From: a virus
Length of the DNA: 31,002 nucleotides
IMG/VR virus record: IMGVR_UViG_3300037171_000070
Location: 1-31,002 of that record
Reading direction: 5' to 3' (one strand)
The notes below the pieces were generated by a model. It ran no database searches, was not told where the DNA came from, and saw nothing but the letters and a program-made list of their open reading frames with translations. Shown piece after piece: positions 22,964-30,900 of this stretch. A program made the translations under genes and the position numbers. Within the stretch, counting starts at the first letter, position 1, and every line of letters starts with the position of its first letter.

Positions 22964-23274
22964 ACGCGCTTAATGGTAATTCTTCTTGACACCATTTTTT
23001 GCGCCGTTCCCCTTTACCCTTTAATAGTCTACGTATCATCCTCTACGCCCACGCTCTTAACAGTGGGGGATACCTTACCCCTTGACTCACGACTATTACG
23101 ATATATCCCCCCACCCACTTTTTCAATTTCAACCTTCCACCCGTTAGCTACGCTTGCTGTGGAACTTGGAAAAGTCATTCCGCTAGTGCGGAGGGTTGAC
23201 ATTTGCGCCACTAAGTGATAGAGTGATTGCATAGCAAGAAGTGTCGCTAGTGCGGCCTTGCGGAGAGAAAAAAG
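22964..23274 (+). promoter_or_regulatory. Late-operon control region
   Basis: About 310 bp with no convincing gene. It holds TCCGCTAGTGCGGA (23179-23192), the third copy of the control-region palindrome, then a promoter-like TTGACA (23196-23201) and TAGAGT (23219-23224) with a 17 bp spacer. A second CGCTAGTGCGG half-repeat lies downstream at 23245-23255. The operator copy sits 4 bp upstream of the -35 box, where an activator or repressor could act. Confidence 0.55.
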
Positions 23275-23394
23275 ATGAACGACTTACCTTTAATCATACG
23301 AGAGATTGTGGAAGCACAACCGTTGAATAATTTACAACCGCAGGGCGAAGCCATGCCGGTCAAATCCACCGAGACGGGCAAAACTACAGAATGA
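23275..23394 (+). CDS. Very small protein upstream of TerS
   Basis: 39 residues from the ATG at 23275 after an AG-rich ribosome binding site (GAGAGAAAAAAG). The stop overlaps the next start by ATGA. It has a helical first half (LPLIIREIVEAQPLNN) and a polar second half. It may serve mainly as a translation-coupling leader for the terminase gene. Confidence 0.5.
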   Translation: MNDLPLIIREIVEAQPLNNLQPQGEAMPVKSTETGKTTE

Positions 23395-23942
23395 ACGACG
23401 AACATACAGTTCCGTTCAATAAACAACTCTATATGAATAGTGGACTAAGGGAGTTGTTTGCCGACAATCCGCCACAAGGGGATGCGTTTTTTAACGCGCA
23501 TCCACCAAACCTTGCGATTTTACATGAGAAGCCGGAGCATAGGACGTTGTTGTGGATGAAAGCACAAGGGGCGAGTAATCGTGAGATTGCGTATCAGAGT
23601 GGGTATACAGAACCGTGGCTTTCACAGTTGTTTCGTCAACCCTGGGCACAGGAAAGGTTGGTGCAGATTATCACCGACGGCGGTAGAGACGTAGTCAACG
23701 ACCTCCTTCGCAGCGCCGCCCCGGATAGTGTGTTGAAGCTGATAGACCTCCGGGATGATCCAGAGACGCCAGCTAGTGTTGTTCGCAGCGCGTGCGAGAA
23801 TCTACTTGATAGGTATTTGGGTAAACCTAAGCAACAACTAGAGTTGCAAAGCACCAACACCACAAACCTCAAAATCGAGGATTTGGATTCTGAGATTAAG
23901 CGTTTGGAGTCAGAGGAGAGTGTGTTGCTTGGAAGACAATAA
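23391..23942 (+). CDS. terS: Probable terminase small subunit
   Basis: 183 residues. A helix-turn-helix is readable at residues about 62-85 (GASNREIAYQSGYTEPWLSQLF), followed by a helical middle with SVVRSACENLLDRYLGKPKQQ, where a small terminase oligomerises, and a charged Glu-rich C-terminal helix. Small terminases bind the packaging site with such an HTH and recruit the large subunit. The gene lies 2 kb upstream of the large terminase at the head of the late unit, as expected. The family match is by pattern only. Confidence 0.65.
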   Translation: MNDEHTVPFNKQLYMNSGLRELFADNPPQGDAFFNAHPPNLAILHEKPEHRTLLWMKAQGASNREIAYQSGYTEPWLSQLFRQPWAQERLVQIITDGGRDVVNDLLRSAAPDSVLKLIDLRDDPETPASVVRSACENLLDRYLGKPKQQLELQSTNTTNLKIEDLDSEIKRLESEESVLLGRQ

Positions 23943-23969
23943 CAGAGAGCGTTGCCCGCCGCCAAAACT

Positions 23970-24365
23970 ATGAAGATCGTAATTGAAACAATTCTGCATG
24001 AAACTCAACGTTACACCACTGTTGGTGATTGGTTCTACGCCCCGGACGGCACGCTCCATATCAAAGTGTCAGCCCTGTCTGACCCGCGTTATGAGTTTCT
24101 CGTGGGCATTCACGAAGCTATTGAGTGTGAACTTTGCCGTCAGGCCGGCGTAACACAAGAGGTTGTGGACAAGTTCGACATTGAATACGAGAAGAACCGG
24201 GCAGATGACAACGAGGATGAGGCGGGTGATGATCCGGCCGCGCCGTACCACACACAGCATTGTGTCGCCACTGGTGTTGAGAGAATTTTAGCAGCGGTGC
24301 TTGGAGTGGATTGGAAACTATACGAACAAGAACTTTTTGATTTACCTGAGGTGAAACATGAGTGA
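23970..24365 (+). CDS. Conserved-looking phage protein in the packaging region
   Basis: 131 residues from the ATG at 23970 (a TTG at 23952 is open but less likely). The sequence style (KIVIETILHETQRYTTVGDW, then RYEFLVGIHEAIECELCRQAG, an acidic stretch, then ERILAAVLGVDWKLYEQE) is that of a small protein repeatedly seen near terminase genes in phages and has no assigned role. The HEAIE helix recalls a partial zinc-protease motif, but the second His is absent. The stop overlaps the next start. Confidence 0.65.
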   Translation: MKIVIETILHETQRYTTVGDWFYAPDGTLHIKVSALSDPRYEFLVGIHEAIECELCRQAGVTQEVVDKFDIEYEKNRADDNEDEAGDDPAAPYHTQHCVATGVERILAAVLGVDWKLYEQELFDLPEVKHE

Positions 24366-24534
24366 CCGTAACATTCAAAGTTCCCCCTCGGCGATGAAAC
24401 ATTCGCACGAAGAAAACAAACGCCGCAAAGGGAAGGGTAGTGCACAAGGCGCACATCGTCAATTTGCGGCGGTGAAAAGCAATCGTGGGTTTGGTTATCA
24501 TGGCACTCAAAGTTTTGGTGGACGAGGGAAGTAA
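24358..24534 (+). CDS. Small basic protein 1
   Basis: 58 residues: Lys/Arg/His-rich (KHSHEENKRRKGKGSAQ) with a Gly/Phe tail GFGYHGTQSFGG. It starts within the previous gene (8 bp overlap). It is the first of a run of tiny basic proteins up to the terminase gene, several of which end in a Phe-Gly-x-x-Gly stretch. A DNA-binding or virion-assembly role is inference. Confidence 0.6.
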   Translation: MSDRNIQSSPSAMKHSHEENKRRKGKGSAQGAHRQFAAVKSNRGFGYHGTQSFGGRGK

Positions 24535-24554
24535 CAACTAACAGAAAGAATAAT

Positions 24555-24791
24555 ATGCATTACAAAAATGGCCGTGAGGCTCACAATGGAGACGTGGTGG
24601 TTTTAATCCCGTCATTCCCGACAAATCCAATCCCGCAAATCGGCATCCTTTACGACGCCACGGCGGGCAACGACACATGCAACGGTCGGCTGGCTATAAT
24701 CAACCGGCAGTCAGACCCGTATCCTAACCTTGCGGAGTGCCTGCACATTGACGACGTGGTGACCCCTGAACACCGTGCTCCGAAAGTATAA
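24555..24791 (+). CDS. Small hypothetical protein
   Basis: 78 residues with an SH3-like or beta-barrel pattern (GREAHNGDVVVLIPS, then IPQIGILYDATAG, then LAIINRQ). It is neither basic nor Gly-rich, so it is unlike the tiny proteins around it. No ribosome binding site is clear before the ATG. The family is not known. Confidence 0.6.
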   Translation: MHYKNGREAHNGDVVVLIPSFPTNPIPQIGILYDATAGNDTCNGRLAIINRQSDPYPNLAECLHIDDVVTPEHRAPKV

Positions 24792-24801
24792 CGTCGTGTC
24801 A

Positions 24802-25017
24802 ATGAACCACGCAAAGGATGGTGTGCAAGTGCCAACTGTGGCCGTAGGCCGAGGCCATAGCGTGAGGCGCAGCCGTGTAGGTAACGCCGCAGTGATGGGT
24901 GCGGGGAGTAGAAAAACTGTGCGCCTTAGCGGCGGCAAAGGTGCAACCGGCTACAGCGGTGGCAGGTCTGGTGGCTTAGGCAACCTCGGTGTGCGTATGG
25001 CCGGAAGCGTTCGATGA
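24802..25017 (+). CDS. Small basic Gly-rich protein 2
   Basis: 71 residues from the ATG at 24802 (a GTG at 24775 would overlap the gene before it). It is rich in Gly, Arg, Lys and Ser with no hydrophobic core (AGSRKTVRLSGGKGATGYSGGRSGGLG), ending GVRMAGSVR. Likely disordered. The end overlaps the next start by ATGA. It could condense DNA or coat a portal, but this is a guess. Confidence 0.55.
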   Translation: MNHAKDGVQVPTVAVGRGHSVRRSRVGNAAVMGAGSRKTVRLSGGKGATGYSGGRSGGLGNLGVRMAGSVR

Positions 25018-25280
25018 ACACATTACAAACACTTCAATCTGCGTCAACACCTACCGCAGATCGCACACCACTAACAATGAACACCACCTTAACGTCGACG
25101 CCGCAAAAGCGTAAGCAGACCAAGCGTATGAACTCTGGTGCTCTTATGCGGCGTGACCAAGACGTTAAAGGTCATGCTCGCTTAGGTGTTGTTGGCGACG
25201 AGCGTAGCACGCCCAAAGCCTCTCAACGTTTTGGAGAATTTGGCACCATAGGTAGTAAACTCTCTCGCCCGTCAAGATGA
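25014..25280 (+). CDS. Small basic protein 3
   Basis: 88 residues. The first 30 are Thr-rich and polar, the rest basic (KRKQTKRMNSGALMRRDQDVKGHARLG), ending RFGEFGTIGSKLSRPSR. The Phe-Gly-x-x-Gly end recurs in its neighbours. ATGA overlaps link it on both sides. No known family. Confidence 0.55.
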   Translation: MNTLQTLQSASTPTADRTPLTMNTTLTSTPQKRKQTKRMNSGALMRRDQDVKGHARLGVVGDERSTPKASQRFGEFGTIGSKLSRPSR

Positions 25281-25510
25281 TCTCGATGTCTAAATCGTCT
25301 GACAACCCGCTTCAACAGCTACGGACGAATAGCGTTGGGCAGATAGTGTCAAAGCCGTCCCCCGCTGACCGTGGGGCAGGAATGAAGAAATGGTTACCCA
25401 CGAAAAATAAACTTATTCCTAACAACGAAACCCAATCATCAAGGTCAAAACGTATCACCAACCGCCGGGCTTCCTTCGGCCATACTGGAAGCTCAATCGT
25501 AAAGGTTTAA
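25277..25510 (+). CDS. Small basic protein 4
   Basis: 77 residues, basic and polar with little hydrophobic content (NKLIPNNETQSSRSKRITNRR), ending ASFGHTGSSIVKV. It shares the Phe-Gly-x-x-Gly tail with the previous and next genes. ATGA overlaps the gene upstream. Confidence 0.55.
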   Translation: MISMSKSSDNPLQQLRTNSVGQIVSKPSPADRGAGMKKWLPTKNKLIPNNETQSSRSKRITNRRASFGHTGSSIVKV

Positions 25511-25511
25511 A

Positions 25512-25688
25512 ATGCCCTGGAAAACAAAAGGAAAGAATATCGTTCGTGCCGATACAGGCAAAGTTGTCGGTCACTCAACCTCAAAAGCGAAAGCCGCCGC
25601 GAGTGTTCGTGCGCGTTACGCCAACACGAAGGGAGAACACTTCGGTCATAAAGGCTTCGCTATGTCTAAGAAGAAAGGTAAATCATGA
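25512..25688 (+). CDS. Small basic protein 5
   Basis: 58 residues, one of the most basic of the run (about a quarter Lys/Arg): WKTKGKNIVRADTGKVVG, an Ala-rich helix (SKAKAAASVRARYANTK), then HFGHKGFAMSKKKGKS. The stop overlaps the next start by ATGA. No family is recognised. Confidence 0.6.
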   Translation: MPWKTKGKNIVRADTGKVVGHSTSKAKAAASVRARYANTKGEHFGHKGFAMSKKKGKS

Positions 25689-25897
25689 GTTGCTCAAAGA
25701 TACTTGAACATACTGCGCGTCTAACACCGTCGCAGGAGAAAACCAACTGTCCCGAAAACGAACAACTAACCTCGATTAGTAAAAGCTCGGCACTTACTGG
25801 TGGGGCAGAGAACTCCGCCGCAAAGAAGTTCTTTGGTTGTATTGAAGGCGGCGATGACCTTGTCGAGAAAATCCGCCCTGCTGGTGCGGGTCATTAA
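25685..25897 (+). CDS. Small hypothetical protein upstream of TerL
   Basis: 70 residues, mixed charge, Thr/Ser-rich, with a Gly-rich C-terminal end (FFGCIEGGDDLVEKIRPAGAGH). Its TAA stop lies inside palindrome copy F. It does not share the basic character of the previous genes. No family recognised. Confidence 0.5.
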   Translation: MSCSKILEHTARLTPSQEKTNCPENEQLTSISKSSALTGGAENSAAKKFFGCIEGGDDLVEKIRPAGAGH

Positions 25898-25902
25898 ATG
25901 AC
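25890..25902. promoter_or_regulatory. 13 bp palindrome, copy F
   Basis: GTCATTAAATGAC followed by GCCAACCA and the terminase ATG, 8 nt on. It contains the stop codon of the gene before. It is the only copy within the rightward late operon. Confidence 0.7.
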
Positions 25903-25910
25903 GCCAACCA

Positions 25911-27407
25911 ATGGATGCGCTCAACCCAGAGTTAGTTTTGTTAAAGCAACGCAAGTTACAGTTGCTTACAGCCAAAGTCACGGCTATAAAACAAGACTCA
26001 CTTCCATTTTACCGCCCCCACCCGAAGCAGGACTTATTTCATCGGTCGTTGCAGAAGCGGCGTGGAGTATTTACTGGTAACCGCTTCGGTAAATCCTTTA
26101 TGGGTGTGGCTGAAGACTGTGCGTGGCTTCGTGGTGAACGTCCGTGGTATCCTGCCGACGACCCCGCAAGGTTGGGTGGTATTCCACAACGCCCCGTTAA
26201 AGGCTTAATCATCGCAACTGACTGGGATAAAGTCAAAGAAATCTTTAGTGGTCAGGATGGAAAATTGTGGAAGTTTCTTCCACGCAACGGATTCATAAAA
26301 AATGTCTCACGTAATCACAGCGGCGCTATCGATACTATCATCTGTAACGGTCCTTTCGGCCTTAGTAGTCTTCGCTTCGATACTGTTAAGTCATTTATGT
26401 CCAACCCCCAAGGTTCCGAGTCCTCCGACTGGGACTTCATTCACGTTGACGAACCCTGTCCAGAAGGAATGTTCAAAGCCGCCGCTCGTGGATTAGTTGA
26501 TCGTAATGGCTTTGCGTGGTTCACTCTTACGGCGCTGCGCGAACCGTGGATCACCGACGCTTTCGACGTTGGTGGAATTTTTGACGGCATTTCTAGTGTT
26601 ATCGAAGGAACAATTTACGACAATATATACTTGTCAAAAGAGGCTATACGAGATTACGAAGCTACCCTCACCGAAGACGAAAAAGAGTGCCGATTGTTTG
26701 GCAAGCCGTTGCACAAAGCCGGTTTAGTCTACAAATGCTTCCAGCAAGACAAGCACGTGCTTACCACTCTCCCTCGTGGTTGGCTTTCGTGGATAGAGCC
26801 ACCAAAAGATTGGTCATATTATCTTTACATAGACCCCCATCACCACACACCGCACATGGTGCTTTTCCTCACTGTTGATCCTTTTGGGCGTAAATACTAC
26901 TACACTGACATCTTCGAGCATTGTTTAATATCCCAACTCGTGGCAAAGATTCGTGTAATTCTTGGTGATCGGAGAGTTGTCCGTGTTCGTTGTGACCCCA
27001 TCGCTTTTAATGAAGACTGTGTCGATGGTAACAACATGGCAACCGAGTTCTGGCGCTGTGGTCTCGCAGTTGAGAAATCCTCGAAGGACCTTAGCAGAGG
27101 TATCCTACGTGTAAACGAAGCCCTTCAACTCAAAGGCGGCTGGCCATTGTTCACACCTGAATGTCGACGTAGCCTGTGGGAAATTAAACGTTACCACTAC
27201 GACGAGGAAAAAGGTAAGCCAGTCGACAAAGACGACCACGCTATGGAGTGTTTGTATCGTAGCGTTTTAGACGAGCCTTGCTATGTCGAGCCGCAAAAAG
27301 AACAAACTATCACGGAAGACTCTATGAACTCTTTGCCACCGTTGTTTTTCGAGAAACTTGGGAGTGATGAAGTTGTCGTCACAAGAGAAGACTTAATGTT
27401 AAACTAA
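25911..27407 (+). CDS. terL: Terminase large subunit
   Basis: 498 residues. The ATPase has a Gln motif region (HPKQDLFH, about 37-44), a Walker A-type loop TGNRFGKS (55-62), and Walker B DFIHVDEP with Asp180 and Glu181. The nuclease half has a first acidic site YLYIDPHHH (Asp308), a second at VRCDPIAFNED, and DDHAMECLYRS with Asp441 and Asp442, which together fit the RNase H-like metal sites of TerL. The protein packages DNA into capsids and cuts it. Its length is usual. Packaging type (cos or headful) cannot be told from the motifs. The probable small subunit lies upstream in the same unit. Confidence 0.92.
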   Translation: MDALNPELVLLKQRKLQLLTAKVTAIKQDSLPFYRPHPKQDLFHRSLQKRRGVFTGNRFGKSFMGVAEDCAWLRGERPWYPADDPARLGGIPQRPVKGLIIATDWDKVKEIFSGQDGKLWKFLPRNGFIKNVSRNHSGAIDTIICNGPFGLSSLRFDTVKSFMSNPQGSESSDWDFIHVDEPCPEGMFKAAARGLVDRNGFAWFTLTALREPWITDAFDVGGIFDGISSVIEGTIYDNIYLSKEAIRDYEATLTEDEKECRLFGKPLHKAGLVYKCFQQDKHVLTTLPRGWLSWIEPPKDWSYYLYIDPHHHTPHMVLFLTVDPFGRKYYYTDIFEHCLISQLVAKIRVILGDRRVVRVRCDPIAFNEDCVDGNNMATEFWRCGLAVEKSSKDLSRGILRVNEALQLKGGWPLFTPECRRSLWEIKRYHYDEEKGKPVDKDDHAMECLYRSVLDEPCYVEPQKEQTITEDSMNSLPPLFFEKLGSDEVVVTREDLMLN

Positions 27408-27408
27408 T

Positions 27409-27921
27409 ATGAAAAAAATACTATTAATTGTTGGTTTGCTGTGTCCATTGTTGGTTTTTGCCCCACCAATAAACACTCAACTGAAAGGCACAACGGATGT
27501 TATTCCACCACATTCAACGAATGTGCTTGCCCAAGCAACGCTTACTGTTGGCGAAGCGGACAACATTGCTCTTGCCGTTGGGTTTCTTTACACTGGCACT
27601 AACGCCTCAACTCAAACTTTGTTGTGGCAATCTTCAATGGACGGGGTGAATAATTGGACGACGTTTGATACATGGACAATGATTTTAGTGTCTAACCCAC
27701 TTCCCGTTTTTTATGGGCCGACGAATTATACTAATCTTCTACCTGGAGTGTGGCAGATTCGTCCGACGTGGTCTATGACCAATGCGGCGTTAAGTCTTAC
27801 AAGTTACCTTACTAACGTAACAACTAATGGTGGTATTGTTTATACAAACATAACCACAAACACGGCAGCTTTTCCAGTCGATACTAACGTCGTAGTCAAA
27901 GGTATAACTAAACTTAAATGA
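27409..27921 (+). CDS. Signal-peptide protein before the fibre gene
   Basis: 170 residues. Residues 1-18 (MKKILLIVGLLCPLLVFA) form a typical Sec signal peptide. The mature part is Thr/Asn-rich and beta-strand rich, with a Trp-containing core (LLWQSSMDGVNNWTTFDTW, then WQIRPTWSMTN). Such a layout is unusual for phage structural proteins, which are normally not exported. It may be a secreted or periplasmic co-factor of the fibre, or a virion protein that folds after export. It overlaps the fibre start by ATGA. The family is not known. Confidence 0.6.
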   Translation: MKKILLIVGLLCPLLVFAPPINTQLKGTTDVIPPHSTNVLAQATLTVGEADNIALAVGFLYTGTNASTQTLLWQSSMDGVNNWTTFDTWTMILVSNPLPVFYGPTNYTNLLPGVWQIRPTWSMTNAALSLTSYLTNVTTNGGIVYTNITTNTAAFPVDTNVVVKGITKLK

Positions 27922-30900
27922 ACCGTCTATCTTTAATTTTGGTGTTTTTGTTTTTGACGTTGAAAGCTAACGCTATCTACGTCACAAATCTTTTCGTCTT
28001 TCCGGACGGAAATACAAACAGGAACGTTTCTGTTTCTTTTGAGTCTATTGGAACACCGTTGGTCTTATCAAACGGCACAACGATTGTGTCGTATTCGTTT
28101 AATTGTGTTGCAACGAACGGAGTGTTGGGGCCGACATTCCTTGTTGGTGGACCAAATTACAAAGTTATTTTTGGGCCTAATCCAAGTGGAACGTGGACTA
28201 TAGGAGCGCCGTTAGGAACGAATACTTATGGCTTGACAACGTTAGCGTCGAACATTAACACCTTGACGATTGGTGGTTATGTTTTGGGTGTGCAAGTCGC
28301 TGCGGGGACTAATACAACAACGCAAACAAACAATGGTGTGGTGACTATTAATTCAAGTGGTGGGGGTGGTGGCAGCGGCTTGCCCAGCGACGGCCACACC
28401 ATCATCACCAACGGCGGCAGCCAGCTTGCCCTCTCCCCAAGCGTCACGAATGGGATGCAGAATATGTTTACCCCCGTCCAATACGGGGCTTATGGAACCA
28501 ACGACGATTCTATCGCGCTCTCTAATATGGTTGCGGCGGCAAACCTTGTTCGCGGTTCAACAATATGGCTTGAAGGGAACCAAAACCCTGGTTTCAAATG
28601 CAACGTGCCGCTGTTTTTCACAAACCTAGACATGAAGATTTATGACGGAAAACTTGTCACCTCCAAGACCAACCTCGGCACAACGACCGAGAACATCGTC
28701 TCAGGGCCTAACACCTACGGGAATGGAATCATAACCGTCCGCAATGGCGCGGATAGGTTCACAGCGGAAAAAGTGTTTCTCGGAGGCCCGGGCACTAACT
28801 GGGGCACAAACACATCCTTCGGATTCGTCATTGCGGGGACTCAACAAACCAGGTTAATTCACTGCAAGGCGACAAATTTCTGGACGGATGTATGGATTGA
28901 TAATGCCGTAGAGATGCTCGCCGAGCACTGTCAGTTCACCGCATTCGCCTCGAATTCCGTCTATTCGACAAATCAAACAGGATTAACTTTGAGCGCGTGC
29001 GTGTCTGGATCGTGCAACCCAGGCCCAAATATGGTGGATATTGCTGATGCCGGGTTTGGGGACAGTGGGACTTGGACAAACTCGATTGCCATCGCCGCTG
29101 ATTCGCCTCAATATATCATCATAAATCAGTCTTGCGACTTTAATAATTGCGGCTCTGCGATTTACATGAATGGAGGCATCCTGTCGATTGAACACAATAA
29201 TTTCGAGTCGATGCATAATTTAACCAGGGCGACGGTCTATGTCACAAATGGGGGTGTTCAAAGTATCGGAAACCTCTTCGCGCAAGGCCAGTCAGGCGGC
29301 GTCGCTCAACGATCTGTGGATATGGAGGGATGCAATGGCTCATTCTCAGTTCTTTTGGGTGACGTGCCGGGCGCGTCAGCAGCACCACCTTATGAGTTTC
29401 TACCAGCTTATAGCACGTGCCTGCCACTTATTATTGGAGGGCCTGTGAGTAGCGGCCCGACGATGCTTTTGCATACTACTTATGGTGATGCAGGCACAGC
29501 ATGGAATGGCCCGTTGGACGCTTTCCTGAATCGGCAAACCCAGTTTCAGGGGTCGTTTCAGGACGTAAATGGGGGTGGTGGAGCGGCTCCAAGCAGCAGT
29601 TATTATTCTATGCTGCTGGGAGGGACTTATGGGGCTGTGACTAATACCGCCAACTCAACAAAATTTTTCAACATCGGCGCTTTGGATTATGCCAACACCA
29701 ACACCATTGGCCTGCTCAGTTGGTATCTCAACGGGGCAGGTCAAAACGACCTCGACATCGGTCAAGGTCAGAATCTAACCGGACCAAACTTCATCCGCTT
29801 TTGGACATCCACAAATGGCAGCGAGAATCAATTAACGCTGGACTGGCAAATGTATTCGACGGCTGGCGGGGGCGTCCTGTCAAATGCGAACGGGACGATA
29901 GTTTCTGGATTATTCATCGGCTCCGCCAACGGCCTGACCGGCAACGTGTCCGGCGACACGAATTATGCGGCCACGAATTTGATCAATGCCACAAATGCGC
30001 TGATCACGTTTGGCTACGTGTCAAACATCCTCGCTTCAAAAACCAACGCCGTCCTCTACGGCGCGACCAACGGCGCAACCGGCCGGCCGCTGGCGGATTT
30101 GAGTGTCACCAATCTTCCATCAGGCCAAGAACTTACCAACCCGGTAGCTTATGAAGGGCTGAACTTCCAAACCGGAATATCCAGCCTAAGCGGCTCCTTT
30201 CAATATCTGGATTCCGGCGGCACTTTGACGGCGACGAATTTGGTGACGTGGCCGAACGGCAAAGTCACTGGGAGCAACGCCGTCTTCACCAACCTGGCCG
30301 TCTCCGGCTCCGCGACCGCCTCCACCTTCATCGGCTCCGCCAACGCGCTGACCGGTACCAACGTCGCCAACAGCGGGAACCTCCAGAGCGGCGGCACAAA
30401 TCCCCCGTCGGGCATGGTCCCCACATTCACCGGCACAGGCGGAGCGTGGACGGCGCAGACGCCAAGCGGCGGCGGCGGCGGCACGATCACCAACGGGCCA
30501 ATCTGGATCACGGCAGCCCTATACGGTGCCGTGCCAGATGGGGCCAGAGACAACACGCTCGCCATCTACCACGCGATTCTGGACGCCACCGCGTCCAACA
30601 CGGCCGTGTATATTCCGCCCGGCAACTTCGTGTGCGATTGCGTCACGACTTCCGTGCCCATTCTCGGTTCCGGCCGGTTGTCGCACCTGATATTTCCCGC
30701 GTGGAGCACGGGCTACATGATCACTGGCCTGGCTGGATTTTACGGAGAGGATTTTTGGCTGGATGGCGGCAGCGCAACCAACTTCACCGGCGCGACAGGA
30801 TTGGGCGCGCGTCATGGCGTCAGTGTCAATATCACGAACGGCATTGGTCACTTGAACAACGTGGATTGCACCGGCTTTTCGGGCTACGGCATTGCGGTCA

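Noticed and set aside
23029-23232. 67-residue - strand ORF and an 81-residue + strand ORF (22973-23218) in the late control region
   Set aside because: They overlap each other, the promoter and operator-like sites, and have no coupled neighbours; the products have no recognisable pattern. The - strand one has a proper ATG, so a small gene is not fully excluded.
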